Assembly: GCA_022819585.1 (NCBI GenBank)
Contig: JAJEGY010000010.1
Span: 1-64,000 of the forward strand
DNA: 64,000 nucleotides
Direction of reading: 5' to 3'
From: Dehalococcoidia bacterium
GTDB taxonomy: Bacteria; Chloroflexota; Dehalococcoidia; Lucifugimonadales; Lucifugimonadaceae
Of the stretch, positions 24,329 to 33,600 are shown piece by piece. The position numbers and the translations under genes are program-made. How positions within the stretch are numbered: position 1 is the first letter of the stretch; each line of letters begins with the position of its first letter. Below the pieces are notes generated by a model that ran no database searches, was not told where the DNA came from, and saw only the letters and a program-made list of their open reading frames with translations.

Positions 24329-27300
24329 ATGCCCCGTAACGAAAACCTCAAAAAAGTCCTGGTCATTGGCTCAGGCCCCATTGTCATCGGTCAAGCCGCG
24401 GAGTTCGACTACGCTGGCACACAAGCCTGCAAATCTCTCCGCGAAGAGGGTGTTGAGGTCGTCCTCGTAAACTCCAATCCCGCAACCATCATGACCGACG
24501 AGGACGTGGCAGATCGCGTCTACATCGAGCCGTTGACAGTCCCTGTGGTCACTCGCATCATCGAACGCGAAAAACCCGACGGGATTCTCGGAACCCTCGG
24601 CGGTCAGACCGGACTGAACTTGACGGTCGAATTGGAAGAAGTTGGTGCCCTGAAAGACGTAGTGGTAATGGGCACGAAGACCGCCAGTATTCGCAAAGCC
24701 GAAGACCGCGAACTCTTCGCAACCTTTATGGAGGAGATCGGTGAACCCATCTCCGATGGAATCGCCGTCAACAATTTCCCAGACGCCGAGGATGCCGCCG
24801 AAGAGATCGGCTATCCCGTTGTCATTCGCCCCGCATACACGCTAGGCGGAACTGGCGGTGGAGTGGCAAAAGACGTCGAAGAACTCGAAGAAATCGTCGC
24901 ATCTGGACTGGCCGCGTCGCTTGTAGGCCAAGTCCTCATCGAAAAATCCCTCCTTGGATGGAAAGAGATCGAATACGAGGTGATGCGCGACAGCGCTGGC
25001 AATGTCATCACCGTCTGTAACATGGAAAACTTCGATCCGATGGGCGTCCACACTGGCGACTCCATCGTCGTTGCTCCCAGTCAGACGCTCACCGACAAGG
25101 ACTACCAACGCCTCCGAACCGCCGCGTTGCACATCATCGATGGGCTCGAAATTGAAGGCGGTTGCAATGTCCAGTTCGCTTATCGGCCAGGCAGAGAGAT
25201 GGGTGAAAAACTCGGCGAGGGCTCTCGATACGATGATGATGGCCCGATGTATTACGTCATCGAGGTAAACCCCAGGGTCTCTCGATCTTCCGCACTCGCG
25301 AGTAAAGCTACCGGGTACCCCATTGCACGCGTTGCCGCAAAAGTCGCTCTTGGTTTGCACCTCGACGAGATCAGCAACGTCGTCACGGGCAAGACTCGTG
25401 CCGCGTTCGAACCAGCCCTTGATTATTGTGTAGCCAAGATTCCTCGCTGGCCGTTCGATAAATTCGGTTCTGGAGACCGATCCCTCGGTACTCAGATGAA
25501 GGCTACAGGTGAGGTAATGGCCATAGACCGAAGCTTTGAAGCGGCTCTAATGAAGGCCGTAAGATCCTTGGAAGACGGCAAGCGATCCCTGCGCTGGGAA
25601 GACCCGGATTGGCGGATCAACGACCTTTCGGACGAAGAGCTTTCCGGCGACGACCTACGCCTTTGGAAACTCGCCTTCAAACTCCGAACCGGCTCTACCC
25701 CGGAAGAATTGACCCTATCCACTGGGGTTGATATTTGGTTTACTAGGGCTCTCCACCGCATCGTCAGCATGGAACGGCAACTGAGCGGTTCCGATCATTT
25801 GAGCGCCGACCTTCTTTTAGAAGCGAAACGCCTCGGTCTCAGTGATGACGACATCGCTGAGTTCTCCGATTTGGGACTTGGCGAGCGCGTACGCGAGTTG
25901 CGAAAATCCCTCGGTATCGTCCCTGTCTACAAGATGGTGGACACTTGCGCCGGTGAGTTTGAAGCCTCAACTCCGTACTTCTACAGTACCTATGAAGATG
26001 AAAACGAGGCCGAGCCCATCGGCGTCGATTCCGCCGTAGTGATCGGCTCGGGACCGATTCGGATAGGGCAGGGCATCGAGTTCGATTACTGCTCCGTACA
26101 CGCCGCTTGGGCCCTCCAAAATGAGGGCATTCGGGCCGTGATGATCAACTCCAACCCGGAAACCGTTTCCACAGACTTCGACACCTCTGACCGCCTTTAC
26201 TTTGAGCCCCTAGACGAGGAGGCGGTCCGAGACATCATCGACAACGAGATGGGCAACGGAGCAACCTCATCTAATGGCGTCATTCCCCCGAATATCGTTG
26301 TCCAATTCGGCGGCCAGACCGCAATCAACCTCTCCCAAAACCTCAACGCCGCTGGACTCCAAGATCTCGTTTTAGGTTCCGACCCCCAAGTCATAGACAA
26401 TGCCACCGACCGCGGTCGCTTCGAGCAACTAGCTGCCATGAACGGTTTGCCCTTGCCGCCGGGTGGTACGGCGACCAACACCGATTCCGCTCTCGCCCTA
26501 GCCGAAAACCTCGGATACCCGGTACTAGTCCGACCGAGTTACGTCCTTGGCGGACGCGCTATGGAGATCGTTGACAACCCCAACGAACTCCAACGATACT
26601 TTGACCGCGCCCTCCGCGCTGTACCTGGACAGACCATCCTCGTAGATCGCTATTTTCAAGGCATCGAGGTAGAGGTCGATGCCGTATGTGACGGTCAAGA
26701 TGTCCTTATCCCTGGTGTGATGCAGCACATTGAACGTGCCGGCGTCCACTCCGGCGATTCCTTCGCCGTCTATCCCGCAATTTGGCTCACCGGAGACGAA
26801 GTCGAGACCATCGTCGATTACACCCGACGCATCGGCCGGATGCTCAACGTGCGCGGGCTTATGAACATCCAATACGTAATCACTGGCGGCGGAACCTACC
26901 GCAGTAGCGCCGCTGATCCAGGACGCTCCGAAGCCGACGCGCAAAACAGCGAGACCTACGTCATAGAAGTCAACCCCCGTTCGTCGCGCACAATTCCTTT
27001 CATCTCAAAGGTCACGGGCATACCCATGATCCGCATTGCCACGCAAGCCATGCTCGGCAAAAAGCTCAGAGACATGGAATGGGGCACCGGACTGATGCCA
27101 CGCAAGGATCTAGTCGCGGTGAAGGCCCCCGTATTCTCGATGAACAAACTCACGAGCGTCGACACCTTCCTCGGACCAGAGATGAAATCCACTGGCGAGG
27201 TCATGGGGATCGACCTCTCATACGTCCCCGCCGTAACCAAGGCCCTCATCGCTTCCTCACACTCCATAAACCGCGGGGACAGTGTCTTGCTAAGCGTTGC

Positions 27301-27694
27301 CGACTCCGCGAAATCAGACGCCGAACGTCTAATCCGGATTCTCGGGGACAACGGACACGCCATATACGCGACATCGGGCACCGCAAGCTTCGTCCAATCC
27401 CTTGGCTACCCCGTCACAGAAGTGGACCGCATTCTGGCCACCAACAAGACCAACGTCGTGACGGTAATCAACGACGGCACCGTCCAAGCCGTCGTAAACG
27501 TCCCCACGGGAGGCAGAGCGGCAGAGCAAGATGGTTTTTACATCCGCCGGGCCGCTGTAGAGCGCCGCATCCCCTGTTTCACCTCCATCGATACTGCGCG
27601 GTGCGCGGTCGAAGCCGCTTATGCGCCGGAAATTACCAACGTAGGAGACGGCGGTATCAATGTGATGACGTTGACTGAATACGTCAACGGATAG
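24329..27694 (+). CDS. carB: Carbamoyl-phosphate synthase large subunit
   Basis: 1121 residues, slightly longer than the E. coli protein. Two homologous ATP-grasp halves are plain: first half from KKVLVIGSGPIVIGQAAEFDYAGTQACKSL, second from SAVVIGSGPIRIGQGIEFDYCSVHAAWAL near residue 570. EVNPRVSRSSALASKATGYPIA and EVNPRSSRTIPFISKVTGIPM are the metal-binding blocks. The last about 150 residues form the MGS-like allosteric domain. It makes carbamoyl phosphate from bicarbonate, ammonia and two ATP. Last gene of the pyr operon; the convergent moaDE fusion ends 12 bases beyond. Confidence 0.97.
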   Translation: MPRNENLKKVLVIGSGPIVIGQAAEFDYAGTQACKSLREEGVEVVLVNSNPATIMTDEDVADRVYIEPLTVPVVTRIIEREKPDGILGTLGGQTGLNLTVELEEVGALKDVVVMGTKTASIRKAEDRELFATFMEEIGEPISDGIAVNNFPDAEDAAEEIGYPVVIRPAYTLGGTGGGVAKDVEELEEIVASGLAASLVGQVLIEKSLLGWKEIEYEVMRDSAGNVITVCNMENFDPMGVHTGDSIVVAPSQTLTDKDYQRLRTAALHIIDGLEIEGGCNVQFAYRPGREMGEKLGEGSRYDDDGPMYYVIEVNPRVSRSSALASKATGYPIARVAAKVALGLHLDEISNVVTGKTRAAFEPALDYCVAKIPRWPFDKFGSGDRSLGTQMKATGEVMAIDRSFEAALMKAVRSLEDGKRSLRWEDPDWRINDLSDEELSGDDLRLWKLAFKLRTGSTPEELTLSTGVDIWFTRALHRIVSMERQLSGSDHLSADLLLEAKRLGLSDDDIAEFSDLGLGERVRELRKSLGIVPVYKMVDTCAGEFEASTPYFYSTYEDENEAEPIGVDSAVVIGSGPIRIGQGIEFDYCSVHAAWALQNEGIRAVMINSNPETVSTDFDTSDRLYFEPLDEEAVRDIIDNEMGNGATSSNGVIPPNIVVQFGGQTAINLSQNLNAAGLQDLVLGSDPQVIDNATDRGRFEQLAAMNGLPLPPGGTATNTDSALALAENLGYPVLVRPSYVLGGRAMEIVDNPNELQRYFDRALRAVPGQTILVDRYFQGIEVEVDAVCDGQDVLIPGVMQHIERAGVHSGDSFAVYPAIWLTGDEVETIVDYTRRIGRMLNVRGLMNIQYVITGGGTYRSSAADPGRSEADAQNSETYVIEVNPRSSRTIPFISKVTGIPMIRIATQAMLGKKLRDMEWGTGLMPRKDLVAVKAPVFSMNKLTSVDTFLGPEMKSTGEVMGIDLSYVPAVTKALIASSHSINRGDSVLLSVADSAKSDAERLIRILGDNGHAIYATSGTASFVQSLGYPVTEVDRILATNKTNVVTVINDGTVQAVVNVPTGGRAAEQDGFYIRRAAVERRIPCFTSIDTARCAVEAAYAPEITNVGDGGINVMTLTEYVNG

Positions 27695-27706
27695 GACAAG
27701 ACCGCT

Positions 27707-28390
27707 TCAACCCGGCGTTTCGCCAATCCAGACCTCACCACCCTCGAAATACTCTTTCTTCCAGATCGGCACAACTTCCTTCAGCCGATCAATGAAATAC
27801 AGAGCCGACTCGAACGCAGGCCGACGATGAGCCGCGCTCACCGCTAACACCATGCTCGTCTCGCCGATGTCAACTCGCCCGGCCCGGTGACAAACCGCAA
27901 CCTCGCCGATCTCCCACTTTTCTTTCATCTCACCAATGATCTGCAGCATCACGTTCTCAGCCATCGGTGAATATGCCTCGTACTCCAGGTACAAGACCGA
28001 TCTGCCCTCATTGTGGTCTCGTGTGACCCCATGAAAAACAACTACCGCGCCGTCCTGATCAGAACCAACCAGCCCAACCACTCGATCCGCATCGATCTCC
28101 TCTTCCGTAACCCAAACCCGAGACGTTTCTACATCATTGGAATCTTCGCCACCGCTCACGGGTGGGATAACAGCGATCTCGTCCCCATCTTCCAAATGCT
28201 TAGACTTGTCCACGTAGATCCCATTCCGAGCCAACATCACATTTGATGGCAACACGCCCTCCCGATCCACACTCGCCAAAGCACAATCAATCGCATCACC
28301 CAGAGATGAACCAGCGTCGAGTTCTACCTCGACGCGCCCAGTACCGGCGCGTTCCCGGGCTCCAGCAAAGAACAATACGGTGACGCGCAT
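27707..28390 (-). CDS. MoaD-MoaE fusion, molybdopterin synthase (MoaX-like)
   Basis: 227 residues from ATG 28390, where the peptide begins MRVTVLFFAGARE as MoaD proteins do and GGGA is well spaced; TTG 28420 and ATG 28396 are also in frame. Residues 1-82 are a ubiquitin-like MoaD ending in IPPVSGG. After a short acidic linker, about 95-227 is MoaE, with VVVFHGVTRDHN, VCHRAGRVDIGE, AAHRRPAFES and the catalytic-lysine region PIWKKEYF. The synthase adds two sulfurs to cPMP. Because MoaD must expose its terminal Gly-Gly, a fusion of this order needs cleavage, as is known for mycobacterial MoaX. A molybdate transporter lies at 56-59 kb. Confidence 0.92.
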   Translation of the reverse strand: MRVTVLFFAGARERAGTGRVEVELDAGSSLGDAIDCALASVDREGVLPSNVMLARNGIYVDKSKHLEDGDEIAVIPPVSGGEDSNDVETSRVWVTEEEIDADRVVGLVGSDQDGAVVVFHGVTRDHNEGRSVLYLEYEAYSPMAENVMLQIIGEMKEKWEIGEVAVCHRAGRVDIGETSMVLAVSAAHRRPAFESALYFIDRLKEVVPIWKKEYFEGGEVWIGETPG

Positions 28391-28429
28391 CGTCATATCC
28401 CGATCGCCAACATTGCTCAAAGCCTATCC

Positions 28430-29275
28430 TCAGACAGGCTTCCAAGTTGGTTTGCCGTCCTCTTCCACAACCTTGCCCATGCTTATGCCCGTGGGAAGGT
28501 GACCGGAAACCACCGTCCAACCCTCGGATATCGCCCGCCATAGCAGCCATCTGCGTGACGCCGTCGAAAGGTCTTGCCTCCAGTCGAAGACCGGGCACCA
28601 GTGCTGTTCCCGGATCTGTGCCACGTTGTGGAAAAGATCACCCGTCAGAACTGCCTTCTCATCTCCTGACTGCACCAGCACACACTGATGACCAGGCGTG
28701 TGTCCATTCGTCGGAAGCAAGTAAACGCCGTCCATCAACGGTAGGCTTCCCAGCACGAGCTTCAACTGCCCTGTGTTTTCAAGTGGCGCCACCATTGCAT
28801 CGAATTCGTCATTCTGGTTTGCTGGATCACTGTAGAACTCCCAATCATTTCGGGCGATGTGGTACGTTGCATTAGGGAACGTGGTTCTGCTGCCATTCCC
28901 GTCTGATCGCATGTTCCAACCGATGTGGTCCCAGTGACAATGCGTGATCACAACATTGTCGACGTCCGCGTTAGTCACGCCTAGACTCTCGAGATTCTTG
29001 ATCAGGTCCCCTTCAGGTGGTCCGTGCTCATACGGACCAGGCCCCGCGCCTGTATCCACCAATAGGTTCTCCCCTGACCCATCGACGCGACGTACCAGAT
29101 GTCCTCGCCATTGCGCTTCCCAATACCCTTCCGGAGCCAACGCGTAGTCCCGATGCGGATCCCACTCCTCGGCGCTCACATCCACAAATACATCCGCAGG
29201 ATTTCTTTGAAACCCGATGTGGTCATCCACAACCGAAATCTCGTAATCACCAACTACTATCTGCGTTGAGCCCAT
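28430..29275 (-). CDS. Metallo-beta-lactamase fold hydrolase
   Basis: 281 residues. The metal site is complete: HCHWDHIGWN near residue 112 (HxHxDH), His in NGHTPGHQCVL and Asp in VLTGDLFHN near 215. LLVDTGAGPGPYEHGPPEGDLIKNLESLGV is typical of the lactonase-like branch (AHL lactonase/AttM type), so a lactone or ester may be the substrate. No signal peptide. Its start is 29 bases from a divergent/same-strand small membrane protein gene upstream. Confidence 0.87.
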   Translation of the reverse strand: MGSTQIVVGDYEISVVDDHIGFQRNPADVFVDVSAEEWDPHRDYALAPEGYWEAQWRGHLVRRVDGSGENLLVDTGAGPGPYEHGPPEGDLIKNLESLGVTNADVDNVVITHCHWDHIGWNMRSDGNGSRTTFPNATYHIARNDWEFYSDPANQNDEFDAMVAPLENTGQLKLVLGSLPLMDGVYLLPTNGHTPGHQCVLVQSGDEKAVLTGDLFHNVAQIREQHWCPVFDWRQDLSTASRRWLLWRAISEGWTVVSGHLPTGISMGKVVEEDGKPTWKPV

Positions 29276-29304
29276 TAGCTTCTATTCCTTTGCCCAAATC
29301 AGAC

Positions 29305-29718
29305 TTATCGACTGTTATCGCCGTTGAATATACGTGCCTCGGCTTCGGGTGAAAGTTGGATACCTTCCGCTCTAAGCTCGGACCGCATACGCTCTGCCGC
29401 TAGGCGTTCGCCTTCCGCCATGCCTTCTTCTCTTCCTTTGACGCGTGCCTCTTCGATAGCCTTCTCCCGCGCAACCCGTCGAATCTCGGTTTTCGTCTCG
29501 AACATCATCCTAGCCCTTTCGATCACCAAGGCAATCACCACTACGAACGCCCAGCTCAACTGCGTTACCGCCAACCTGTAGAAACCGATGCCCCAATGGT
29601 CTGTCTCCGAGTATACCCAAAGCAATGGAACGGATATCGCACCAACGGTTGCGAAGCCTACTCCTTGCCAAACAATACCGCGCTCCTCAAGCGTTGAGGT
29701 CACGCTTTCAAGTGTCAT
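29305..29718 (-). CDS. Small membrane protein with C-terminal coiled coil
   Basis: 137 residues from ATG 29718 (the frame is open a little further up but the extra part looks non-coding). Two hydrophobic helices (about residues 18-36 and 45-65) precede a long charged helix rich in Glu, Arg and Ala (RVAREKAIEEARVKGREEGMAEGERLAAERM) that should form a coiled coil. Topology places the coil in the cytoplasm. No family recognised. It sits between the MBL hydrolase and a bicupin gene on the same strand. Confidence 0.65.
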   Translation of the reverse strand: MTLESVTSTLEERGIVWQGVGFATVGAISVPLLWVYSETDHWGIGFYRLAVTQLSWAFVVVIALVIERARMMFETKTEIRRVAREKAIEEARVKGREEGMAEGERLAAERMRSELRAEGIQLSPEAEARIFNGDNSR

Positions 29719-29837
29719 ATGATGCTTTGCCTTCGTTTCAGGTTTTCCGGCAGTGCCAAACTGCACCGCGCAAAACACCATACCAGCAAAACGCGTTTCC
29801 TTAACACCAATGTGGCAAACGAACCAACGACCTTTCG

Positions 29838-30617
29838 TTAGGGCTCAACTACCTCGATGAAAATCGCTGTATCATCGCCGTCCACCAAAACACTGCTCAA
29901 CTCGCCTTCTCTCGAATAGACGACATCGCCTTGGCCCGCTTCCACGATTTCGCCGTCCAAGATAAAACTGACTTTGCCGCGAAGCACCACCCACCAAGCT
30001 TCCGCGTCACCCGAAAACGAAGCCAATGGGCCACCGGGCATCACGTGGAACATCTCGACACGATTCCGCGGATCCAAAATCACCGTTTCTTGCCAATCCG
30101 AGTCAAGCCCATGGCGTTCGATCATGTAATCCAACGGTGTAAAGATGCGGTTGGGCGGTTCCCAGTGATCCTCTAACGGAATCGTTCGCGCCGGTTCGAG
30201 TCCCTTCAAATCGTGGTTCGAACCCGGTTTACCCGTGACCATGCGCATGCACATCTCACCCTTCCAAGCCCGCGGATCATGGCGGTAGCCACATGGCGCA
30301 ACGATGATGTCCCCAAAGTGCGCCTTGAACGGTTCGTACTCACCGACCCGGTAACGCATTTCACCCCCGTACGCGACCCACCATTCGTTGAAGTCGTCGT
30401 GAAGATGCGGATCTCCCGGCGACCCGCCGGGCGAAGAAATGACGGCCATGCGGTTACGCGAGTCCATCACCAACACCCGCGACTTGGTCGCCGCAGCATA
30501 ACCTCCGCCCGACCGCGCGATCTCATCAAGAACAGGCCCTTCGACATCAGGCGCGTCAGGCCGAAGCGAATCGACAATCTCGTCGTACGTCACATGGCGA
30601 GCATTAGTTTCAGACAT
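29838..30617 (-). CDS. Bicupin protein, copy 1 of a tandem pair
   Basis: 259 residues from ATG 30617 (MSETNARHVTYDEIV). Two cupin domains: the first with PHLHDDFNEWW near residue 72 (HxH...E metal pattern) and PCGYRHDPRAW with a further His; the second, near residues 180-255, has EMFHVMPGGP and EAWWVVLRGKVSF but is poorer in His. Overall form resembles ring-cleaving or hydroxyanthranilate-type bicupins only loosely. The neighbouring gene upstream is a clear paralog. Probably a metal-dependent dioxygenase or isomerase; substrate unknown. Confidence 0.75.
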   Translation of the reverse strand: MSETNARHVTYDEIVDSLRPDAPDVEGPVLDEIARSGGGYAAATKSRVLVMDSRNRMAVISSPGGSPGDPHLHDDFNEWWVAYGGEMRYRVGEYEPFKAHFGDIIVAPCGYRHDPRAWKGEMCMRMVTGKPGSNHDLKGLEPARTIPLEDHWEPPNRIFTPLDYMIERHGLDSDWQETVILDPRNRVEMFHVMPGGPLASFSGDAEAWWVVLRGKVSFILDGEIVEAGQGDVVYSREGELSSVLVDGDDTAIFIEVVEP

Positions 30618-30695
30618 CTCAATTCCCGTTATGTTGACTGCTTTAGAGTTCAGATCTCCAAGCGAAATCTGCACTCGTAGCAGTTTAACAATCGG

Positions 30696-31484
30696 TCAGC
30701 ACGACTCAGGATCAGCGACTTCAACGAATACCGCTGAACCGGGACCAGTCGCCGAAATCGCGCTCCACTCGCCATCACCCGAATACACCACGCTCCCCTT
30801 GCTGGCATCTACTACGTCACCCGCTATCTCGAATCGAACATTCCCTTTCAAGACGACCCACCAAGACTCCGTGTCGCCATTGACCGATTCGGCTGATGAA
30901 CCGGGCATCACGTTGAACATCTCTACGCGGTTTCGTTGATCGTGCAGCACCGACTCTTGCCAATCGTTATCCAAACCCTGCCGCTCAATCATGTATGGCA
31001 ACGGCGTCAGGATACGGTTCGGCGGTTCCCAATCTGGATCCAGCCGAACCGTCCGGGAAGGCTCGATGCCTTTGATGTCGTGGTTAGAACCTGGTTTGGT
31101 GCAGACCAATCTCATGCACATCTGGCCGTACCAAGCTAAGGGCGTGTGTCTGTAGCCGCACGGCGCTACCACGATATCTCCGAACGTCGCCCGAAATGGC
31201 GTGTACTCTCCCACCAAGAATCCCATCACATCACCGAAACCCATGAACCACTCATTGAAGTCAGGGTGGATATGAGGATCACCAGGAGAGCCCCCAGGCG
31301 ATGTGATCACCGTCGCACGGTTTCGACTATCTTGGATCAGGATGCGACTGGATTTGAACTCGGCCCCAACGTGACGAGACAATTCCTCCTTTGGAACCTC
31401 ACCAGCCGCCGCCAGCGTCGCGTTGGTGCGGAGATCGCTGACGATTTCGTCGTATGAGACGTGCCGTTGGTTGACTTCGGTCAT
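30696..31484 (-). CDS. Bicupin protein, copy 2 of a tandem pair
   Basis: 262 residues. Same domain plan as the downstream copy: NQRHVSYDEIV start, SSRILIQDSRNRATVITSPGGSPGDPHIHPDFNEWF with the HxH...E pattern, PCGYRHTPLAWYGQMCMR, PGSNHDIKGIEPSRTV, and a second cupin around EMFNVMPGS and ESWWVVLKGNVRFEI. The two proteins agree at well over half of the positions by eye, so this is a recent tandem duplication. In the second cupin the His of copy 1 (MFHVMPG) is Asn here (MFNVMPG). A tRNA-Leu gene follows upstream. Confidence 0.75.
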   Translation of the reverse strand: MTEVNQRHVSYDEIVSDLRTNATLAAAGEVPKEELSRHVGAEFKSSRILIQDSRNRATVITSPGGSPGDPHIHPDFNEWFMGFGDVMGFLVGEYTPFRATFGDIVVAPCGYRHTPLAWYGQMCMRLVCTKPGSNHDIKGIEPSRTVRLDPDWEPPNRILTPLPYMIERQGLDNDWQESVLHDQRNRVEMFNVMPGSSAESVNGDTESWWVVLKGNVRFEIAGDVVDASKGSVVYSGDGEWSAISATGPGSAVFVEVADPESC

Positions 31485-31567
31485 TTGATTTCACCCGATG
31501 GACGTATTCGCGCGGAATTGAAGGCGAGTTTAACACTGGAGCGACATCACTTCGTCCTCGCGATTGG

Positions 31568-31652
31568 TGCCGAGAGTGGGATTCGAACCCACACGCCGTT
31601 TAACGGGCCGCGGGGTTTAAGCCCGCTGCGTCTACCGTTCCGCCATCTCGGC
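31568..31652 (-). tRNA. tRNA-Leu (anticodon TAA)
   Basis: 85 bases with a long variable arm. Acceptor GCCGAGA/TCTCGGC, anticodon stem GCGGG/CCCGC with loop CTTAAAC (anticodon TAA), T-arm GTGGG-TTCGAAT-CCCAC, discriminator A. CCA is not encoded. Confidence 0.95.
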
Positions 31653-31764
31653 AAACTGCATCACCACCAATAACGTCGACACTTAAGATTCTAAACATGG
31701 AGGGTTTTCCGAGCTGATGGCCTCCGTCTAATGAACGGCGTCGCAAACGCAAAGGAGCATCAGA

Positions 31765-32664
31765 TTGGCACAAGACCCACAGACGACGGTCGGAATCATT
31801 GGCGGCACAGGGCTTTACCAGATCGAAGGCTTTGAAGACGCGCAGTGGGTGGAGGTCCAATCTCCTTTCGGTGAACCGTCAGACGCATTCTTGATAGGTA
31901 ATTTCGAAGGGCACCAGGTGGCCTTCTTGCCGCGTCACGGTCGGGGTCACAGGATCCCACCTGCAAAGGTCAACTACCGCGCCAACATCGACGCGCTCAA
32001 ACGCATCGGCGTCGACCGCATCCTAGCCTTCAGTGCTGTGGGTTCACTTCAAGAGAAACTAAACCCTGGCAAGTTCGTGCTCGTGGACCAGTACATGGAT
32101 CGAACCAGCGGACGCGAATCCTCCTTCTTCGGCCCCGGATTCGCCGCACACGTCAGCATGGCCGATCCGATCTGTTCGACTATGAACGATGCGGTCGAGG
32201 AAGCGGCCGCTGGATTGGACATCGACCTCGTTCGTGGCGGAACATACCTAGCTATGAACGGACCTCAGTTCTCGACGCGGTTCGAATCTAATCTGTACCG
32301 ATCTTGGGGATGCGACATTATCGGCATGACAAACATGCCCGAAGCAAAACTCGCCCGCGAAGCCGAAATGGCTTACACCACCGTCGCAATGGTCACCGAC
32401 TATGACTGTTGGCACGACGACCATGAAGATGTCTCCGCATCAATGATCCTCAAGGTGCTCCATCAAAACTCCGAGAATGCACGCCAACTGGTCACCACCG
32501 CAATTCCGATAATCGGCAATTTGAAAGCCCCATTTCCTTCAGGCGTCCACACTGCACTGGAGAACGCCATCGCCACAGCTCCCCAAGACCGTGACCCCGT
32601 TCTCGCCGCCAAGCTCGATGCTGTGGCAGGCCGCGTATTGAAAAACGAGGGCTGGGCCAGCTAA
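31765..32664 (+). CDS. mtnP: S-methyl-5'-thioadenosine phosphorylase
   Basis: 299 residues, TTG start with AAAGGAG about 8 bases upstream. GIIGGTGLYQI, PRHGRGHRIPPAKVNYRANI (phosphate site), FSAVGSLQ, MNGPQFSTRFESNLYRSWGCDIIGMTNMPEAKLAREAEM and TDYDCWH match MTAP; the last motif, with its Asp pair, favours the 6-aminopurine substrate. It splits methylthioadenosine into adenine and methylthioribose-1-phosphate in methionine salvage. The convergent ABC permease gene overlaps its stop by 4 bases. Confidence 0.94.
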   Translation: MAQDPQTTVGIIGGTGLYQIEGFEDAQWVEVQSPFGEPSDAFLIGNFEGHQVAFLPRHGRGHRIPPAKVNYRANIDALKRIGVDRILAFSAVGSLQEKLNPGKFVLVDQYMDRTSGRESSFFGPGFAAHVSMADPICSTMNDAVEEAAAGLDIDLVRGGTYLAMNGPQFSTRFESNLYRSWGCDIIGMTNMPEAKLAREAEMAYTTVAMVTDYDCWHDDHEDVSASMILKVLHQNSENARQLVTTAIPIIGNLKAPFPSGVHTALENAIATAPQDRDPVLAAKLDAVAGRVLKNEGWAS

Positions 32665-33599
32665 AGTTGCCGCAACCGCGGATCCAACCGGTCGCGTATC
32701 CAATCCCCTAGGAAGTTCATCGCGAACACCACAGCGAAGATGGCTAGACCAGGAAACAGCGCCATCCAATACGACGTATCGATGTAATCCCGACCTTCGG
32801 CAACCATCGAACCCCAAGCTGGTCGTGGCTTGGGTATGCCCACGCCCAAGAAGCTCAACGTCGCTTCCGTCAGAATCAACTGTCCGATGCCGAGGCTCGC
32901 AATAACTAGAACCGTGTTTAACACGCCAGGCAAAACGTGCTTCGTGATGATCCTTTTCGCAGACGCTCCTGCTACAACCGCCAATGCCACGTAGTCAGAA
33001 GCTTTCAGCCTCAATGTCTCAGCCCTGACTTGGCGAGCAAACCCGCTCCAACTAAACAAGATCAACAGAGCGATTATCAAGGTCATACTCGAGTCGAAGA
33101 CCACGACAGTTGCCAACGCTACCAGTATGAACGGTACACCCAACGTCAGATCAACCATCCTCATCAAAACCTCGTCGTATATACCGCCGAAATACCCCGC
33201 GATCAAGCCCAGTATCGTTCCCCCCAAAGCACCCGACACCAGCACTACCGATGCGATAAGCATTGAATAACGTGCACCCCAAATGATCCGGCTTAACATG
33301 TCGCGGCCTAAAGGATCAGTTCCCAAAGGGTATTCCCATTTTGGCCCCTTGAGACTAATTGGCGACTCGTCTTCCCAAATCGGCGGGCGGTCTTGATCCT
33401 GTAACTTCCCTACCAGCGGGTCGTGGGGTGCCAACCATGGCGCAAACACCGCAGCGATTACCAACAAAGCTACGATGAAAGCGGGTAATACTGGATATCG
33501 ACGAAGGATTCGCCAAGTCAGCCTCAACGGGTTGACCCGTTCGCGAACCACGCGGGGTGTCGTCACAGTTTCAAAAGATGTGTCAGTATCAGAGGCCAC
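32661..33599 (-). CDS. Peptide/nickel-type ABC transporter permease (DppC/OppC family)
   Basis: 312 residues from GTG 33599, immediately after the DppB-like stop; a GTG 33 bases further up would overlap that gene. An N-terminal helix (PVLPAFIVALLVIAAVFAPWLAP) and HDPLVG are typical of the DppC N-terminal domain; five more helices follow, with the EAA-type loop SASKRIITKHVLPGVLNTVLV. FLGVGIPKPRPAWGSMVAEG is a DppC hallmark. Inner-membrane channel subunit of a dipeptide/oligopeptide importer; forms a pair with the next gene and uses the lipoprotein at 34639-36768. ATPase genes are not in the window. Confidence 0.93.
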   Translation of the reverse strand: MASDTDTSFETVTTPRVVRERVNPLRLTWRILRRYPVLPAFIVALLVIAAVFAPWLAPHDPLVGKLQDQDRPPIWEDESPISLKGPKWEYPLGTDPLGRDMLSRIIWGARYSMLIASVVLVSGALGGTILGLIAGYFGGIYDEVLMRMVDLTLGVPFILVALATVVVFDSSMTLIIALLILFSWSGFARQVRAETLRLKASDYVALAVVAGASAKRIITKHVLPGVLNTVLVIASLGIGQLILTEATLSFLGVGIPKPRPAWGSMVAEGRDYIDTSYWMALFPGLAIFAVVFAMNFLGDWIRDRLDPRLRQL

Positions 33600-33600
33600 G

